Shown here in pieces: positions 1-8,564 of a DNA stretch of 18,735 bases. The translations under genes and the position numbers were made by a program. Source of the DNA: DASZVN01 sp035547055 (GTDB lineage Bacteria; Pseudomonadota; Alphaproteobacteria; Rhizobiales; Methylopilaceae); assembly GCA_035547055.1 (NCBI GenBank), contig DASZVN010000131.1:1-18735 (forward strand), written 5' to 3'. The notes under the pieces are model-generated. The model saw only the letters and a program-made list of their open reading frames with translations. It was not told the DNA's origin and did not search any database. Positions within the stretch are counted from its first letter, which is position 1; each line of letters begins with the position of its first letter.

Positions 1-1
1 G

Positions 2-289
2 GTGCCGTCGCCGACCCCGCATCTGGCCTTCGCGGCGGCCGCGTCGCCGCATTCCGGCGGCGGCTTCCTCGGCTGGCTGCGCGGCGACGACCGCGCTGCC
101 ACGCCCGCCGCCGCCACGCCCGCCAGCGCCGCGACCGCCAGCGCCAAGCCGCACCGGCCGTTCTACGAGCGCTGGCTCGGCATCGGCGCGGACGACGACG
201 GCAGCGGCGCGACCGCGGCGACGAGCGCACCGGCGCCGGCGCTGCCGCAGCGCCGCCCGCGCACCGCCTACTACGATCCCCGGCAATAG
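2..289 (+). CDS. C-terminal part of an unrecognised Ala/Pro-rich protein (5' end outside window)
   Basis: An open frame runs from the window edge to a TAG at 287-289. A GTG lies at position 2, but the frame is open at the edge, so this is probably the tail of a longer gene. The 95 visible residues are low complexity, rich in Ala, Pro, Thr and Ser. Two less biased patches read GGGFLGWLRGDD and RPFYERWLGIGADDDG, and the end is TAYYDPRQ. No domain, catalytic motif or membrane segment can be recognised. Codon use matches the GC-rich neighbours, and a strong hairpin follows the stop at once, which supports a real gene end. I do not know its function. Confidence 0.5.
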   Translation: MPSPTPHLAFAAAASPHSGGGFLGWLRGDDRAATPAAATPASAATASAKPHRPFYERWLGIGADDDGSGATAATSAPAPALPQRRPRTAYYDPRQ

Positions 290-294
290 GCGGG

Positions 295-316
295 GCGCCC
301 GCCGTCCGGCGGGCGT
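295..316 (+). terminator. Hairpin after the first gene
   Basis: Bases 296-304 and 307-315 form a perfect 9-bp GC stem with a 2-base nominal loop, extended by a G-T pair at 295/316. It begins six bases after the stop of the partial gene. No T-tract follows, so termination is inferred from position and stem strength only. Confidence 0.45.
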
Positions 317-401
317 GACGGCCCGTCGCCGCGCCATTGCGGCTCATCCGGCGTTTCCCTAAGAGGGGCAAGCGTCCCCGAGGGCGCGTCCGGAGGAGCG
401 G

Positions 402-1043
402 GTGGCGGACTGGCCGCTGATCGCGACGGGTCTCGGCATCGGCGTGGCCGTGGCGGCGCCGATCGGCCCCGTCAACATCATGTGCATCCACCGCGCGGTG
501 CGCAAAGGCTTCCTCGCCGGTCTCGCCTCGGGCCTCGGCGCCGTGGTCGCCGACGGCACCTTCGCCGCGGTCGCGGCGTTCGGCGTCACCGCCATCGCCG
601 GCTTCGTCGAAGGCCATATCGAGCTGGTCAAGCTGGTCGGCGGCGCGGTGCTGGTGCTGTTCGGCGCGGTGGTCGCCCTGCGCCGGCCGCCGCTCGACCG
701 CAGCGAGGACGAGGTCCGCGACAGCGGCCTCTCCAGCCTTGGCGCCGCCGTCGCGGCCTTCGTCATGGCGATCACCAATCCCGGCCTGCTGCTCGGCTTC
801 CTCGGGATCTTCGGCGGCCTCGGCGATTTCGCCCGGGGCAGCTCGGCCAATGCCGCGCTCTTGGTCGCCGGCGTGATGGCGGGCAGCCTCCTGTGGTGGA
901 TCACCCTCGCCGGCGGCGTCAGCCATTTCCGCCGCCGCTTCAAGGAAGCGTGGCTCCGCGCCTTCAACCTCGCCGCCGGCGCCGCGCTCGGCCTGTTCGG
1001 CGCCGTGGTCCTCGCCGACGCCACCGTCAGCCCGTTCCTGTGA
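402..1043 (+). CDS. LysE/RhtB-family amino-acid exporter
   Basis: This 213-residue, very hydrophobic protein has about six membrane segments (roughly residues 5-22, 38-65, 75-93, 112-140, 150-173 and 186-206). The first carries the family's conserved APIGPV turn (residues 19-24), followed by a cytoplasmic basic stretch and a Gly-rich second helix, as in LysE translocators. Length is typical (about 200-215 residues). The family exports amino acids or small metabolites from the cytoplasm; the substrate cannot be read from sequence. The GTG start at 402 is chosen because GGAGGAG (391-397) lies just upstream and the first membrane helix starts at once. It appears monocistronic, between a hairpin and a toxin-antitoxin cassette that has its own promoter-like sequence. 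An ATG inside the gene at 480 would remove the first helix and is unlikely. Confidence 0.85.
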   Translation: MADWPLIATGLGIGVAVAAPIGPVNIMCIHRAVRKGFLAGLASGLGAVVADGTFAAVAAFGVTAIAGFVEGHIELVKLVGGAVLVLFGAVVALRRPPLDRSEDEVRDSGLSSLGAAVAAFVMAITNPGLLLGFLGIFGGLGDFARGSSANAALLVAGVMAGSLLWWITLAGGVSHFRRRFKEAWLRAFNLAAGAALGLFGAVVLADATVSPFL

Positions 1044-1055
1044 CGCCGGTCAGAC

Positions 1056-1083
1056 TTGCAAAATTCCGTCAATGACGTATAAG
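1056..1083 (+). promoter_or_regulatory. Candidate promoter/operator of the toxin-antitoxin cassette
   Basis: TTGCAA (1056-1061) and TATAAG (1078-1083) are separated by 16 bases, a reasonable -35/-10 pair in otherwise GC-rich DNA. The spacer holds a small palindrome, GTCAATGAC (1068-1076). A 7-base direct repeat, AGACTTG, occurs at 1052-1058 and 1082-1088, exactly 30 bases apart, suiting two protein contacts on one helix face. Autorepression by the downstream HTH antitoxin is inferred from how these cassettes usually work. Confidence 0.45.
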
Positions 1084-1097
1084 ACTTGGGTTGATCC

Positions 1098-1418
1098 ATG
1101 AGGATCGTGCGCACGACATCCTATCTGCGGGCGATGCGGAAGCTGGGTGCCTCCGATGCAGATATCGGGGACTTGGAGAGGATCATTCAAAGCGATCCAT
1201 CCGTCGGCGACGTGGTGGTCGGCCTTCGCGGAGTCCGCAAGATCCGTTTTGGTTTTGGAGGGCGCGGCAAGCGTGGCGGCGGCCGCGCGATCTATTACGC
1301 GCTCTGGACGGAAGAGACAGTGTTCATGCTCCTCGCTTATGCAAAGGCGCGGAAAGAGGAGCTGACGCCGGCTGACCGAAAAGCGCTGTTACGGATCATC
1401 GAGGAGTTGGAGTCATGA
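1098..1418 (+). CDS. higB: RelE/HigB2-type toxin of a type II toxin-antitoxin system
   Basis: The 106-residue protein matches the HigB2-like branch of the RelE fold. Characteristic stretches are SDPSVGDVVVGLRGVRKIRF (residues 32-51), then GRGKRGGGRAIYYALW and MLLAYAKARKEELTPADRKAL; Vibrio HigB2 has the same order (GDVI..GGLRKIR, GKGKRGGSRIIYYF). The family cleaves mRNA on translating ribosomes; the basic GKRGG segment is the expected RNA/ribosome-contacting loop. The start is the ATG at 1098, six bases after a weak GGGT-type site. The gene overlaps the antitoxin as ATGA, indicating translational coupling. Toxin-first order is normal for higBA. DNA here is visibly less GC-rich than both flanks, suggesting horizontal gain. 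Family membership is strong; the exact symbol is tentative. Confidence 0.85.
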   Translation: MRIVRTTSYLRAMRKLGASDADIGDLERIIQSDPSVGDVVVGLRGVRKIRFGFGGRGKRGGGRAIYYALWTEETVFMLLAYAKARKEELTPADRKALLRIIEELES

Positions 1419-1753
1419 TCAAAGAAGCGCGCAGTGCGCTCGGCGTCGAGCTCGAGGCCGCGCTGCAAGAGGTCCGGGCGTGGAAGCGCGGCGATGTCGC
1501 GCTCGAAGTTCGTGAGTTCGAACCGATGTCGCCGGAACGGGTCAAGGCGATCCGTTCGGGGACGGCTCGCTCGACGCGCGATTTCGAGCGCCGCTTTGGC
1601 ATTCCAGCTCGAACGGTTGAGGGCTGGGAGCAGGGCCATCGCAAGCCGGACCTGTCCGCACGCATTCTGCTGCAGGTCATTGAGCAGCGGCCCGACGCCG
1701 TCGAGGAGGCGCTGCAGGCGGGCGCCAAGCGCCGGCACTCGGCGCAGCGATAG
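1415..1753 (+). CDS. higA: HTH antitoxin (HigA2/NadS type) paired with the toxin
   Basis: The 112-residue protein has a lambda-repressor-like (Xre) helix-turn-helix at about residues 42-95: SPERVKAIRSG, then STRDFERRFGIPARTVEGWEQGHRKPD, then a helix with LLQVIEQRPDAVEEAL. The TVEGWEQG..KP recognition-helix signature is the one seen in HigA2 and NadS antitoxins. The N-terminal ~40 residues are a less conserved region expected to wrap the toxin. It starts inside the toxin stop (ATGA), so the two proteins are probably made in a coupled ratio. It would neutralise the toxin and repress the shared promoter just upstream. Its stop is only five bases from the convergent TIGR02301 gene. Its base composition matches the toxin rather than the neighbours. 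Confidence 0.85.
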   Translation: MIKEARSALGVELEAALQEVRAWKRGDVALEVREFEPMSPERVKAIRSGTARSTRDFERRFGIPARTVEGWEQGHRKPDLSARILLQVIEQRPDAVEEALQAGAKRRHSAQR

Positions 1754-1758
1754 TCGCT

Positions 1759-2130
1759 TTAACTGCCGCCGTGGCGGCGGGCGATGTCCTCGGCGAGGGC
1801 GGCGCCCTGGTCGAGATAGTGCTGCGCGAGGAGGCGGGCGCGGGGTGTGCAGGTGTGGTAGCCCTCGTGGGCGGTCGCATAGCCGTGGTTGAAGGCGCCG
1901 GCCATGCGCTCGCGGAGCGCCGCCGGGGCGGCGCTCTCCGCATCGAGCAGCGCGGCCATGCGCGCGCGCCAGGCATCGCCCTCGGGGGCGCGGCAAAGCG
2001 GCCGGAGATAGTGCAGCGCGCCGAGGAGCTCCGACAGGCCGAGCAGCGATTTCTCGAACGGCGCCGCGGCGTCCTGGGCGGCGGCCGGTGCCGCGGCAAG
2101 AACGGCGGCGAGGAGCAGGGCGGCGCGCAT
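1759..2130 (-). CDS. TIGR02301-family secreted protein of unknown function
   Basis: A 123-residue protein with a clear signal peptide (MRAALLLAAVLAAAPAAAQ, cleavage likely after Ala-Gln near residue 19) and a mature helical domain of about 100 residues. Conserved-looking stretches are LGALHYLRPLC (36-46) and FNHGYATAHEGYHTCTPRA (80-98). The two cysteines, Cys46 and Cys94, could form a periplasmic disulfide. These features match TIGR02301, a family largely confined to alphaproteobacteria with no assigned function. The ATG overlaps the stop of the Nudix gene upstream by one base (TGATG), so the pair is probably co-translated. It ends five bases from the convergent antitoxin gene, with no room for a private terminator. 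Confidence 0.8.
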   Translation of the reverse strand: MRAALLLAAVLAAAPAAAQDAAAPFEKSLLGLSELLGALHYLRPLCRAPEGDAWRARMAALLDAESAAPAALRERMAGAFNHGYATAHEGYHTCTPRARLLAQHYLDQGAALAEDIARRHGGS

Positions 2131-2567
2131 CAGGCCGCCGGCGCCGCGAGCAGCCGCGCCGCCTCCGCGATGATCGGCCCGAGGCCCGGCGTGACCGGCA
2201 GCCCGTCGAGCGTCGCGGGATCGGCCCAGCGGAGCGCCGCGACCTCCGCGGCGGCCGCGACCGGCTCGCCGCCCTGCCAGCGGGCGGCGAAGGCGAGCAC
2301 GACGAAATGCGGCCCCGCCGGGCCGTCGCCGATCACCTCGGCATAGCCGGCCAGCGGCCCGATCGCGATGTCGAGGCCGACTTCCTCGCGAACCTCGCGG
2401 GCGGCAGCCTCGACCAGCCGCTCGCCGTGCTCGACCCGGCCGCCGGGGAGCGACCAGGTTCCGGCGAGGGTGCCTCTCGCGCGCTGGATCAGGAGCACCT
2501 TGCCGGCGCGGAAGATGGCAGCGCTGACGCCGACGATCGGTCTTCTCGGATAGGCTTCTAGAGCCAT
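2130..2567 (-). CDS. Nudix hydrolase
   Basis: The 145-residue protein carries a complete Nudix box at residues 43-65 (GX5EX7REVREEVGL), with the REVREE glutamates that bind divalent metal. The preceding strand reads PIVGVSAAIFRAGKVLLIQRA and the approach LAGTWSLPGG, as in ADP-ribose and (deoxy)nucleoside-diphosphate pyrophosphatases. Substrate is not predictable, though the plain layout fits MutT- or ADP-ribose-type enzymes. The ATG at 2567 is preferred over an open frame reaching 2648 because GGAAGA lies about five bases upstream and the extra 27 residues would only overlap the corA frame. With this start it overlaps the end of corA by 10 bases and shares one base with the TIGR02301 gene downstream. 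The three genes look co-transcribed. Confidence 0.9.
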   Translation of the reverse strand: MALEAYPRRPIVGVSAAIFRAGKVLLIQRARGTLAGTWSLPGGRVEHGERLVEAAAREVREEVGLDIAIGPLAGYAEVIGDGPAGPHFVVLAFAARWQGGEPVAAAAEVAALRWADPATLDGLPVTPGLGPIIAEAARLLAAPAA

Positions 2568-3541
2568 TTCTTCCAGCGGAAGAACAGGAACGGCAGGAGC
2601 GCCGACAGCGCCATCGCGCCGAGCGCGTAGGGATAGCCGAACGACCACGACAGTTCGGGCATGGTGTGGAAGTTCATGCCGTAGATCGAGGCGATCAGGG
2701 TCGGCGGCATCAGCATCACCGACACCACCGAGAACAGCTTGATGATGTCGTTCTGCTCGATCGAGACCATGCCGAGGGTGGCGTCGAGAAGGAAGCTCAC
2801 CTTGCTGCTGAGGTAAAAGGAGTGGTCCGACAGCGCCTGGGCGTCGCGGCCGACGGTGCGGAGCTGCGAGCGGATGTCGGCCGCGAGCTTCTGGCCGTCG
2901 AACTCGGTGTTGAGGAAGCCGACCAGGCGGCCGATCGTGACCAGGCTCTCGCGCGACTTCGACAGGAGGTCGCCCTTGCGGCCGAGGGTGCGCAGCACCG
3001 CGACGTAGCGCCGGTTGGGGCCGGCGGTGGTCGACTGGCGCTCGAAGATCCAGCTCGAGGTCTCGTCGATCTCGGCGCCGATCTTCTCCAGCACGTCGGC
3101 GGCGCGGTCGATCACGGCCTCGAGCAGGCCGAGCATCACCGTGGCGCCGTTCAGCGTGGCGGCCGGGCCGGGCAGGCCCTTGCAGGCGCGCACGACATAG
3201 GCCTCGATCGCCCGCGGCTCGTCGTAGCGGACGGTGACGAGACGCTTCTCGGAGAGGATGAAGGTGACGTTGGTGAGCTTCGGCGCGGTGTCGGCGTTGG
3301 CCAGCACGGTCGCGGTCATGTAGCGGGCGCCGCCCTCGACATAGAGGCGGCTCGACACCTCGATCTCCTGCATCTCCTCGCGGGTCGGGATGCCGACGCC
3401 CATGCGCTGCTCGACCAGCTTCTCCTCCTCCGGCGTCGGGTTGAGGAGGTCGAGCCAGATCGCGCTTTCGGGCACCGGGGCGTCGAGCGCGGCGGTGAGG
3501 CGGGTGAGCCGGGACGCTCCGCCAGCATAGATCGACAGCAT
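2558..3541 (-). CDS. corA: CorA-family magnesium/divalent cation transporter
   Basis: A 327-residue protein with the CorA layout: a long cytoplasmic alpha/beta and helical funnel domain (about residues 1-265), then two C-terminal membrane helices (about 268-287 and 302-322). The diagnostic YGMNF filter motif is at 287-291 (Gly288-Met289-Asn290), with MPEL in the short loop after it. The C-terminal basic tail FRWKKWL is also typical. CorA forms a homopentamer in the inner membrane and takes up Mg2+; some members carry Zn2+ or other divalent ions, so specificity is inferred. The ATG at 3541 follows AAGAGG on the minus strand. The gap back to xseB is 134 bases and contains an inverted repeat (3623-3634), so corA probably has its own promoter. 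Confidence 0.9.
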   Translation of the reverse strand: MLSIYAGGASRLTRLTAALDAPVPESAIWLDLLNPTPEEEKLVEQRMGVGIPTREEMQEIEVSSRLYVEGGARYMTATVLANADTAPKLTNVTFILSEKRLVTVRYDEPRAIEAYVVRACKGLPGPAATLNGATVMLGLLEAVIDRAADVLEKIGAEIDETSSWIFERQSTTAGPNRRYVAVLRTLGRKGDLLSKSRESLVTIGRLVGFLNTEFDGQKLAADIRSQLRTVGRDAQALSDHSFYLSSKVSFLLDATLGMVSIEQNDIIKLFSVVSVMLMPPTLIASIYGMNFHTMPELSWSFGYPYALGAMALSALLPFLFFRWKKWL

Positions 3542-3622
3542 CCGTACCTCTTACCGGTGCTGCTGGCGGGGGCGCCGCATCGTGGACGGAGGGACCGGCG
3601 GTCGGGGCCGGACGGATTCACC

Positions 3623-3634
3623 TTGGCACGCCAA
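3623..3634. promoter_or_regulatory. Small inverted repeat upstream of corA
   Basis: TTGGC, two bases, GCCAA forms a perfect 12-base palindrome in the 134-base gap between the end of xseB and the start of corA, about 82 bases from the corA ATG. It could be an operator or part of a promoter. No known regulator is recognised, and arms this short can occur by chance. Confidence 0.25.
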
Positions 3635-3675
3635 CCCTGTCGGAACCATGAACGCCGTCATGGCCCGCCGTCCGC

Positions 3676-3930
3676 TCACTCGCGGTCGAGCGGCTCGGTG
3701 CCGACCGGCCGGCCGTCGCCCGCGGCGGTGATCTTCTCGACGCGCTGCTCGGCGGCTTCGAGCAGGCGGTCGCAGTGGCGCTTCAGCGCCGCGCCGCGCT
3801 CGTAGAGCGCGATCGATTCCTCGAGCGGCACGTTGCCCTGCTCGAGCTTGCCGACGATGCTCTCGAGCTCGGCCAGCGCCTTCTCGAACGACACCCCCGC
3901 GAGATCGGCTGCTGTCTCGTCCTGCGCCAT
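3676..3930 (-). CDS. xseB: Exodeoxyribonuclease VII small subunit
   Basis: An 84-residue acidic helical protein carrying the XseB core: VSFEKALAELESIVGKLEQGNVPLEESIALYERGAAL followed by a second helix CDRLLEAAEQRVEKI (quoted as two segments within residues 13-69). Length is usual for the family. XseB binds XseA to form exonuclease VII, which degrades single-stranded DNA in both directions to oligonucleotides in repair. The large subunit is not in this window. The ATG at 3930 has AAGGAT about seven bases upstream. It follows the HDAC-fold gene by 19 bases, an arrangement familiar in alphaproteobacteria, so the two are likely one transcript. The C-terminal tail is poorly conserved, as expected. 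Confidence 0.93.
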   Translation of the reverse strand: MAQDETAADLAGVSFEKALAELESIVGKLEQGNVPLEESIALYERGAALKRHCDRLLEAAEQRVEKITAAGDGRPVGTEPLDRE

Positions 3931-3949
3931 CGGCGATCCTTGGGTCCGC

Positions 3950-4873
3950 TCACGCCCGCATCAGCGCCGCGACATGGGCGGCGGCCGAGGCGGCGAGGGC
4001 ATCGAGGTCGTAGCCTCCTTCCAGGAGCGACACAACCCGGCCGCCGGCCTGGCGCGCCGCCAGCTCCAGGATTTCCTCGGTGATCCAGGCGAAGTCGGCC
4101 TCGTCGAGCTCGAGATTGGCCAACGGGTCGTCGCGATGGGCGTCGAACCCGGCCGAGACGACGATGAGGTCGGGCCGGAACGCGGCGACGGCCGGCAGGA
4201 CGACGCCTGTCATCCGCGTGCGGAAGGCCCGGCTGCCGTCGCCAGGATCGAGCGGCGCGTTGACGATGTTGCCCGCCCCGGTCTCGCCCGCCGCGCCGGT
4301 GCCGGGGAAGAGCGGCATCTGGTGGGTCGAGGCGTAGAGGACGGACGGGTCGTCCCAGAAGATCTCCTGGGTGCCGTTGCCGTGGTGGACGTCGAAATCG
4401 ACGATCGCGACCCGCCCGGCGCCGTGGGCGCGCTGGGCGTGGCGGGCGGCGGCGGCGACGTTGTTGAACAGGCAGAAGCCCATCGGCCGGCTCGTCTCGG
4501 CGTGGTGTCCGGGCGGGCGCACCGCGGCGAAGGCGTTCGCCGCGGCGCCGGTCATCACCGCATCGACTGCCTGGGTCGCGGCGCCGAGGCCGATCAGCGC
4601 CGCCTCCCAGCTTCCCGGGCTCATCACCGTGTCGGGGTCGAGCCGGACCAGGCCTTCCGCCGGCCGTGCTTCCGCGAGCGCCGCGACATAGGCCGGGTCG
4701 TGGACCAGCTCGGCGGTCTCGACCGGCGCCGGCGTCGGCGTCGCGCGGTCGAGCACGGCGAAGGCCGGCGCGCCGAGCGCCGCATTGATCGCGACGAGGC
4801 GCTCCGGCCGCTCGGGATGGCCGCGCGTCACCTGGTGCTGCAGGAAGGCGGGGTGGGTGAGGAACAGCGTCAT
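3950..4873 (-). CDS. Histone-deacetylase-fold (AcuC/APAH-like) amidohydrolase
   Basis: A 307-residue protein with all hallmarks of the class II HDAC/acetylpolyamine amidohydrolase fold. It starts with HPERPERL (residues 19-26). Next come RPPGHHAE with the His-His charge relay (His123, His124) and DFDVHHGNGTQE with zinc ligands Asp161 and His163. The third ligand, Asp244, is in SAGFDAH, and LLEGGYDL holds the transition-state Tyr288. The active site is therefore intact. Bacterial members deacetylate polyamines, acetoin-pathway proteins or other acetylated small molecules and lysines; the substrate cannot be chosen here. It lies 19 bases upstream of xseB. A 12-bp hairpin (4913-4956) separates it from the SDR gene upstream, so transcription probably starts in that 106-base gap. 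Confidence 0.9.
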   Translation of the reverse strand: MTLFLTHPAFLQHQVTRGHPERPERLVAINAALGAPAFAVLDRATPTPAPVETAELVHDPAYVAALAEARPAEGLVRLDPDTVMSPGSWEAALIGLGAATQAVDAVMTGAAANAFAAVRPPGHHAETSRPMGFCLFNNVAAAARHAQRAHGAGRVAIVDFDVHHGNGTQEIFWDDPSVLYASTHQMPLFPGTGAAGETGAGNIVNAPLDPGDGSRAFRTRMTGVVLPAVAAFRPDLIVVSAGFDAHRDDPLANLELDEADFAWITEEILELAARQAGGRVVSLLEGGYDLDALAASAAAHVAALMRA

Positions 4874-4912
4874 GCGAAGATCGATCCTCGCGCATGACTG
4901 CCGGCGCCGTAA

Positions 4913-4956
4913 CCCCTCGCCCGGATCGCCTGCTGTGCCGGCGACCGGGTGAGGGG
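4913..4956. terminator. Hairpin between the SDR and HDAC-fold genes
   Basis: CCCCTCGCCCGG (4913-4924) pairs with CCGGGTGAGGGG (4945-4956), 12 bp with one G-T/A-type irregularity and a 20-base loop. It follows the minus-strand SDR stop (4980) by about 23 bases and could end its transcript. The sequence also resembles dispersed repeat units of GC-rich alphaproteobacteria, so it may be a repeat doing terminator duty. There is no T-tract. Confidence 0.4.
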
Positions 4957-4979
4957 GCGCGGCAGGCGGTCGCTCGGCG

Positions 4980-5849
<870 letters not shown>

Positions 5850-5890
5850 CGGCGGCCTCCCGGCCCGCGCTTGACAGGGCCGCGGCGGCC

Positions 5891-5905
5891 GGTCTTGAAG
5901 CGGGC

Positions 5906-5918
<13 letters not shown>
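5891..5918. promoter_or_regulatory. Inverted repeat spanning the sua5 GTG start
   Basis: GGTCTTG (5891-5897) and CAAGACC (5912-5918) form perfect 7-bp arms around a 14-base loop that contains the GTG at 5906. A TTGACA lies upstream at 5871-5876. The repeat may be an operator in the short divergent gap or an RNA hairpin over the start codon. It may also mean that translation starts further in. Confidence 0.3.
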
Positions 5919-6928
<1,010 letters not shown>

Positions 6929-6988
6929 TGTGGCGGCAAGGCCCGCGCCTGTTCCCTGTTCGCCGCCACGACGCACGTTGAGGTCCCA

Positions 6989-8446
6989 ATGTCCGAGCCC
7001 GACGCCCCCAAGGTCCGCAGCGTTACCCAGACGGCGGAGCGCCTCCTCACCTCCGACCTGTTCGAGGCCAAGAGCCGCATCATGCCGCCGCGCAACGGCC
7101 ACGGCGTCCACCGCGAGCCGGCGCGCGACGTGCCGGTCTACCATCGCTGCGACGTGCTGGTGGTCGGCGGCGGGCCCTCGGGCAGCGCCGCCGCCTATGC
7201 CGCGGCGCGGGCCGGCGCGGACGTCGTCCTGCTGGAGCGCTACAACCATCTCGGCGGGCTCTCGACCGGCGGTCTCGTGATCTGGATCGACCGCATGACC
7301 GACTGGGACGGCAGGCTGGTCATCCGCGGCTTCGCCGAGGACGTGCTCGCCCGCTTCCCGCGCGAGGGCGTCGCCGGGCCCGAGCCCGGCGTCTGGGGGT
7401 CGCGCGACCCGGCGCTGGCGGCCTACTGGGCGCAACGCACCTCGGCCCGCCACGGCGTCGTGACCTGGGCGCCGACGATCGATCCCGAGCGGCTCAAGCT
7501 GATCTCCCAGGAAATGCTGATCGAGGCCGGCGTCCGGCTCGTCTTCCATGGCTGGGCGGCGCTGCCGATCGTCGAGGACGGGCGCGTCTCCGGCGTGCTG
7601 TTCGAGAGCAAGGGCGGTCGCCAGGCGCTGATGGCCAAGGTGGTGGTCGACGCGACTGGCGACGGCGACATCTTCGCCCGCGCCGGCGCCGAGTTCGACA
7701 GCGACATCGAGGAGGCCGACACCCACCACGCCATGAACACCGCCTTCATGCTGGGCGGGGTCGACATGGAGCGCTGGCTCGCCTTCCGCCGCGACGATAC
7801 GGACGGCTTCGCCGCCTTCAACCAGCAGGGCCGCGCCGAGCTCGGCTTCTTCCAGACGCCCTATGTCTCCTGGCGCAACGACATCGCCCTGTTCCTCGGC
7901 CCGCGCCAGACCGGCCTCTCGGCGCTCGACGTCGACGAGATGACCGAGGTCGAGATCCGCTCGCACCGCTTCATGCAGAGCCATTGCGACTTCTTCCGCG
8001 CCCACGCGCCGGGCTTCGAGCAGGCCTACATGCTCGAGAGCGCGCCGCAGCTCGGCGTGCGCCACACGCGGCGGCTCGTCGGCACCGGCCGCATCGAGCG
8101 CGGCCAGTGGAGCGCCGGGGTGCCGTTCGCCGACGAGGTCGCCGTCAGCCCGTCGGTGTCGCCGAAATTCCCGTCGATCTCGGTGCCCTATGGCTGCCTG
8201 GTGCCGGCGCGGCTCGACGGCCTGCTCGCCTGCGGCCGCCATATCTCGTGCGACGCCAACTCCCACGGCTTCATGCGCGAGATCCCGCAGTGCTGGCTGA
8301 CCGGCCAAGCCGCCGGCGTCGCCGCGGCGCTCGCGGTCGCGCAGGGCGTGCAGCCGCGCAAGGTCGACATCGCCGCGCTGCAGAAGGCGCTCCGCGCCCA
8401 GGGCGTCTTCATCCGCGAGCCCGCGCTGGCCGAAGCGCAGCCGTAG
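6989..8446 (+). CDS. FAD-dependent oxidoreductase (FAD_oxidored type)
   Basis: A 485-residue flavoprotein. After about 50 N-terminal residues comes the Rossmann dinucleotide motif VLVVGGGPSGSAAAYAAARA (56-75) and the ribose-binding acid with its flanking ERYNHLGGLSTGG (83-95). A second nucleotide-contact region is KVVVDATGDGDIFARAGAEF. The C-terminal FAD motif reads LLACGRHISCDANSHGFMRE and then TGQAAGVAAALA. This layout is that of PF12831 proteins, a group whose substrates are mostly unknown. No signal peptide or membrane segment is seen, so it should be cytoplasmic. The ATG at 6989 follows TTGAGGT. It lies 60 bases after sua5. A GC hairpin (8460-8478) directly follows the stop. Confidence 0.85.
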   Translation: MSEPDAPKVRSVTQTAERLLTSDLFEAKSRIMPPRNGHGVHREPARDVPVYHRCDVLVVGGGPSGSAAAYAAARAGADVVLLERYNHLGGLSTGGLVIWIDRMTDWDGRLVIRGFAEDVLARFPREGVAGPEPGVWGSRDPALAAYWAQRTSARHGVVTWAPTIDPERLKLISQEMLIEAGVRLVFHGWAALPIVEDGRVSGVLFESKGGRQALMAKVVVDATGDGDIFARAGAEFDSDIEEADTHHAMNTAFMLGGVDMERWLAFRRDDTDGFAAFNQQGRAELGFFQTPYVSWRNDIALFLGPRQTGLSALDVDEMTEVEIRSHRFMQSHCDFFRAHAPGFEQAYMLESAPQLGVRHTRRLVGTGRIERGQWSAGVPFADEVAVSPSVSPKFPSISVPYGCLVPARLDGLLACGRHISCDANSHGFMREIPQCWLTGQAAGVAAALAVAQGVQPRKVDIAALQKALRAQGVFIREPALAEAQP

Positions 8447-8459
8447 ACTCGGCGGCCGC

Positions 8460-8478
8460 GGCCGGGCCCGTCCCGGCC
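8460..8478 (+). terminator. Hairpin after the FAD oxidoreductase gene
   Basis: GGCCGGG (8460-8466) pairs perfectly with CCCGGCC (8472-8478) around CCCGT, 14 bases after the stop codon. It resembles the inner hairpin of the repeat half-unit at 9281-9314. The following bases contain only a TTT, so terminator function is inferred. Confidence 0.4.
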
Positions 8479-8564
8479 ACTTTCCCCGGCCGTAGTCCGT
8501 AGAACGCTTGTCCGGCCGCGAATCCTGCTAGCTTCCCCGGCGTGGTAAGCTCGTGGAGGACTAC

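Noticed and set aside
3833..4897. 354-codon plus-strand frame opposite xseB and the HDAC-fold gene
   Set aside because: It is antisense to two well-supported genes and has no recognisable domain or ribosome site.
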